Origin: an uncultured Prevotella sp.
GTDB taxonomy: Bacteria; Bacteroidota; Bacteroidia; Bacteroidales; Bacteroidaceae
DNA: 14,215 nucleotides
Direction of reading: 5' to 3'
Assembly: GCA_937880835.1 (NCBI GenBank)
Contig: CALGRN010000348.1
Coordinates: 1 to 14,215, forward strand
Positions within the stretch are counted from its first letter, which is position 1, and every line of letters starts with the position of its first letter. The notes below the pieces were generated by a model that ran no database searches, was not told the DNA's origin, and was given only the letters and a program-made list of their open reading frames with translations. The translations under genes and the position numbers were made by a program. Positions 12,654 through 14,215 of this stretch are shown piece by piece.

Positions 12654-14215
12654 TGGCATACAGTTTACAAGAATTAAGAACAAAAGAAATTAATTTTGAA
12701 GAATCTATTGAAGCCTTTTTCATTTCACAGGTAGGCGGTTACAAAAAAGGTAGTGATACATTCAATACTCAGTTTGGAATTTACAAAGATACGCTTGTAA
12801 ACTTTATTAAAGAAACACAGCCAAGGGAATGGAAACGTTTTGCAGACCAGAATCCTGGAAATACAGACGATGCATTCTGTAAAAAGTTCAATGATGCTGT
12901 TATTGCAGATGGTATGCTTTCTGTTCTTCGTCATGGTTTTAAGCACCGTGGCATTTCCTTCAAAGTTTGCTACTTCAAGCCTGAAAGTTCCTTAAATCAG
13001 TTGAGTGCTGAATTATATGAAAAGAATGTAATTGAATGTTACAGACAGTGGTTTTATTCACCAACTTGTTCAAAATCTGTAGATATGGTTTTAACCGTAA
13101 ATGGTATTCCTTTAATTGCTCTTGAATTGAAAAATCAGCTTACAGGTCAGAGTGTTACTAATGCAAAATTACAGTGGCAGAATGACCGTGATCCACGCGA
13201 AATTGTATTCCAATTTAATAATCGTGTATTAGCATATTTCTGTGTTGATTTATATGACGTTTACATGACAACAAAACTTAATGGTAAATCAACATTCTTC
13301 CTTCCATTTAACCAAGGCTCAAATGGTGCCGGAAAAGATGGTGGTAAAGGAAATCCAAGTACAACAGACAAAGATTACATTACAAGTTATCTTTGGGAAG
13401 ATATTCTTCAGAAAGATAGTATGATGGACATCCTTCAGAAGTTCATTCACTTACAGATTGTAGAAGAAAAGAAATATAATGATGATGGCGAAGTTGAACT
13501 TGTTGAAAAGCAGACATTGATTTTCCCTCGTTACCATCAGCTTGATGTTGTTCGTAACCTTATTAGCGATGTTAAAGCAAATGGTAGTGGTAAAAATTAC
13601 CTTATTCAGCATAGTGCCGGTTCTGGAAAATCTAATTCAATTGCCTGGACAGCTTATCGTTTAGCATCACTTCATGATGAAGATAACAATGCAATTTTCA
13701 GTAGCGTAATCGTTGTTACAGACCGAACTGTTTTGGATTCTCAGTTACAGGCAACAATCAGTGGTTTTGATCATACTCTTGGTTCAGTTACTACTATTGA
13801 TGATAAAAAGAACTCACAGGACCTTAAAGATGCAATCAATAATGGGGACCGAATTATTGTAACAACATTGCAGAAGTTCCCAGTTATCTATGAACTTGTT
13901 GATAAAGTAAAAGGTCGTAACTATGCAGTAATCGTTGATGAAGCTCATTCTTCACAAACTGGTACTGCAGCATTAAAACTTAAATCAGCCCTTGCAGATA
14001 CAGAAGATGCATTAAGAGAATATGCAGAAATCGAAGGTAAAGCTGAAGAAGAAATTGAAAAAGATGACAAAATCATCAAAGAAATGCTTGCTCATGGTAA
14101 ACATAAAAACCTCTCTTTCTTTGCATTTACTGCTACTCCAAAAGACAAAACTCTGGAAATGTTCGGTACTCGCTATGATGATGGAAGCTATCATCCATTC
14201 CATATCTACAGTATG
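12653..14215 (+). CDS. hsdR: Type I restriction endonuclease subunit R, N-terminal part
   Basis: An open frame of 521 codons from the ATG at 12653 to the right edge; whole subunits are usually about 1000 residues. Together with HsdM and HsdS it forms the complex that translocates DNA and cuts unmethylated targets. The nuclease domain shows the PD-(D/E)xK pattern: D144 in SVDMVL, then E158-L-K160 in ALELKNQLTGQ. FPRYHQLDVV (291-300) is the Q-like motif before the motor. Helicase motif I is SAGSGKSNS (321-329, K326), the DEAH box is D429-H432 in VIVDEAHSSQTG, and motif III is FTATPKD (492-498). The start is fixed by the TAATG overlap with hsdS. Not one of its 34 isoleucine codons is ATA, in sharp contrast to the suf and nusA operons, so this DNA comes from another genome or a recent transfer. 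Confidence 0.93.
   Translation, partial: MAYSLQELRTKEINFEESIEAFFISQVGGYKKGSDTFNTQFGIYKDTLVNFIKETQPREWKRFADQNPGNTDDAFCKKFNDAVIADGMLSVLRHGFKHRGISFKVCYFKPESSLNQLSAELYEKNVIECYRQWFYSPTCSKSVDMVLTVNGIPLIALELKNQLTGQSVTNAKLQWQNDRDPREIVFQFNNRVLAYFCVDLYDVYMTTKLNGKSTFFLPFNQGSNGAGKDGGKGNPSTTDKDYITSYLWEDILQKDSMMDILQKFIHLQIVEEKKYNDDGEVELVEKQTLIFPRYHQLDVVRNLISDVKANGSGKNYLIQHSAGSGKSNSIAWTAYRLASLHDEDNNAIFSSVIVVTDRTVLDSQLQATISGFDHTLGSVTTIDDKKNSQDLKDAINNGDRIIVTTLQKFPVIYELVDKVKGRNYAVIVDEAHSSQTGTAALKLKSALADTEDALREYAEIEGKAEEEIEKDDKIIKEMLAHGKHKNLSFFAFTATPKDKTLEMFGTRYDDGSYHPFHIYSM

Noticed and set aside
12653..14215. A complete restriction-modification or new defence system at the right end
   Set aside because: Only half of hsdS and half of hsdR are visible, no hsdM is in the window, and all recognised motifs are those of ordinary type I enzymes.

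Overview
The window reads as a chromosomal segment of a Bacteroidota member, most likely Prevotella or a close relative in the Bacteroidales. The evidence is a PorP/SprF-type protein of the type IX secretion system, a promoter matching the Bacteroidota -33 TTTG / -7 TAnnTTTG pattern, A-rich start regions without clear Shine-Dalgarno sequences, strong preference for the ATA isoleucine codon, and a sufBCDS gene order. The last ~2.2 kb does not fit this background.

Positions 1-1993 hold minus-strand genes: the 5' end of a PorP/SprF-like outer-membrane protein (runs off the left edge), a small DUF2795-like protein with its own promoter, a PduO-type cobalamin adenosyltransferase, and a conserved protein that looks like a degenerate methyltransferase. 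Positions 1994-2771 are a non-coding divergent region. It holds a degenerate tandem repeat with a 22-bp period, a terminator-like hairpin, and the promoter of the next operon, followed at once by an intrinsic-terminator-like hairpin in the leader.

Positions 2772-7558 are the translation/transcription operon rimP-nusA-infB. Its end is marked by a hairpin, then by a second array of the same 22-bp repeat family just upstream of sufB. Positions 7800-11972 are the Fe-S cluster assembly operon sufB-sufC-sufD-sufS. SufBCD form the scaffold/ATPase complex and SufS would be the cysteine desulfurase supplying sulfur.

The striking feature is at about 11952-11975. The sufS reading frame passes in frame, after about 160 residues, into the second half of a type I restriction specificity subunit (HsdS), followed with a TAATG overlap by hsdR, which runs off the right edge. 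SufS thereby loses its PLP lysine and catalytic cysteine, and HsdS lacks its first target-recognition half. ATA use for isoleucine drops from 17/21 in sufC and 9/16 in the sufS piece to 4/16 in the hsdS piece and 0/34 in hsdR. This is either a metagenomic assembly chimera or a real recombination junction at a stretch where both proteins naturally read approximately EEYKKL. The assembly explanation is favoured. No clearly new system was found; the best leads are this junction, the 22-bp repeat family and the leader terminator of the nusA operon.
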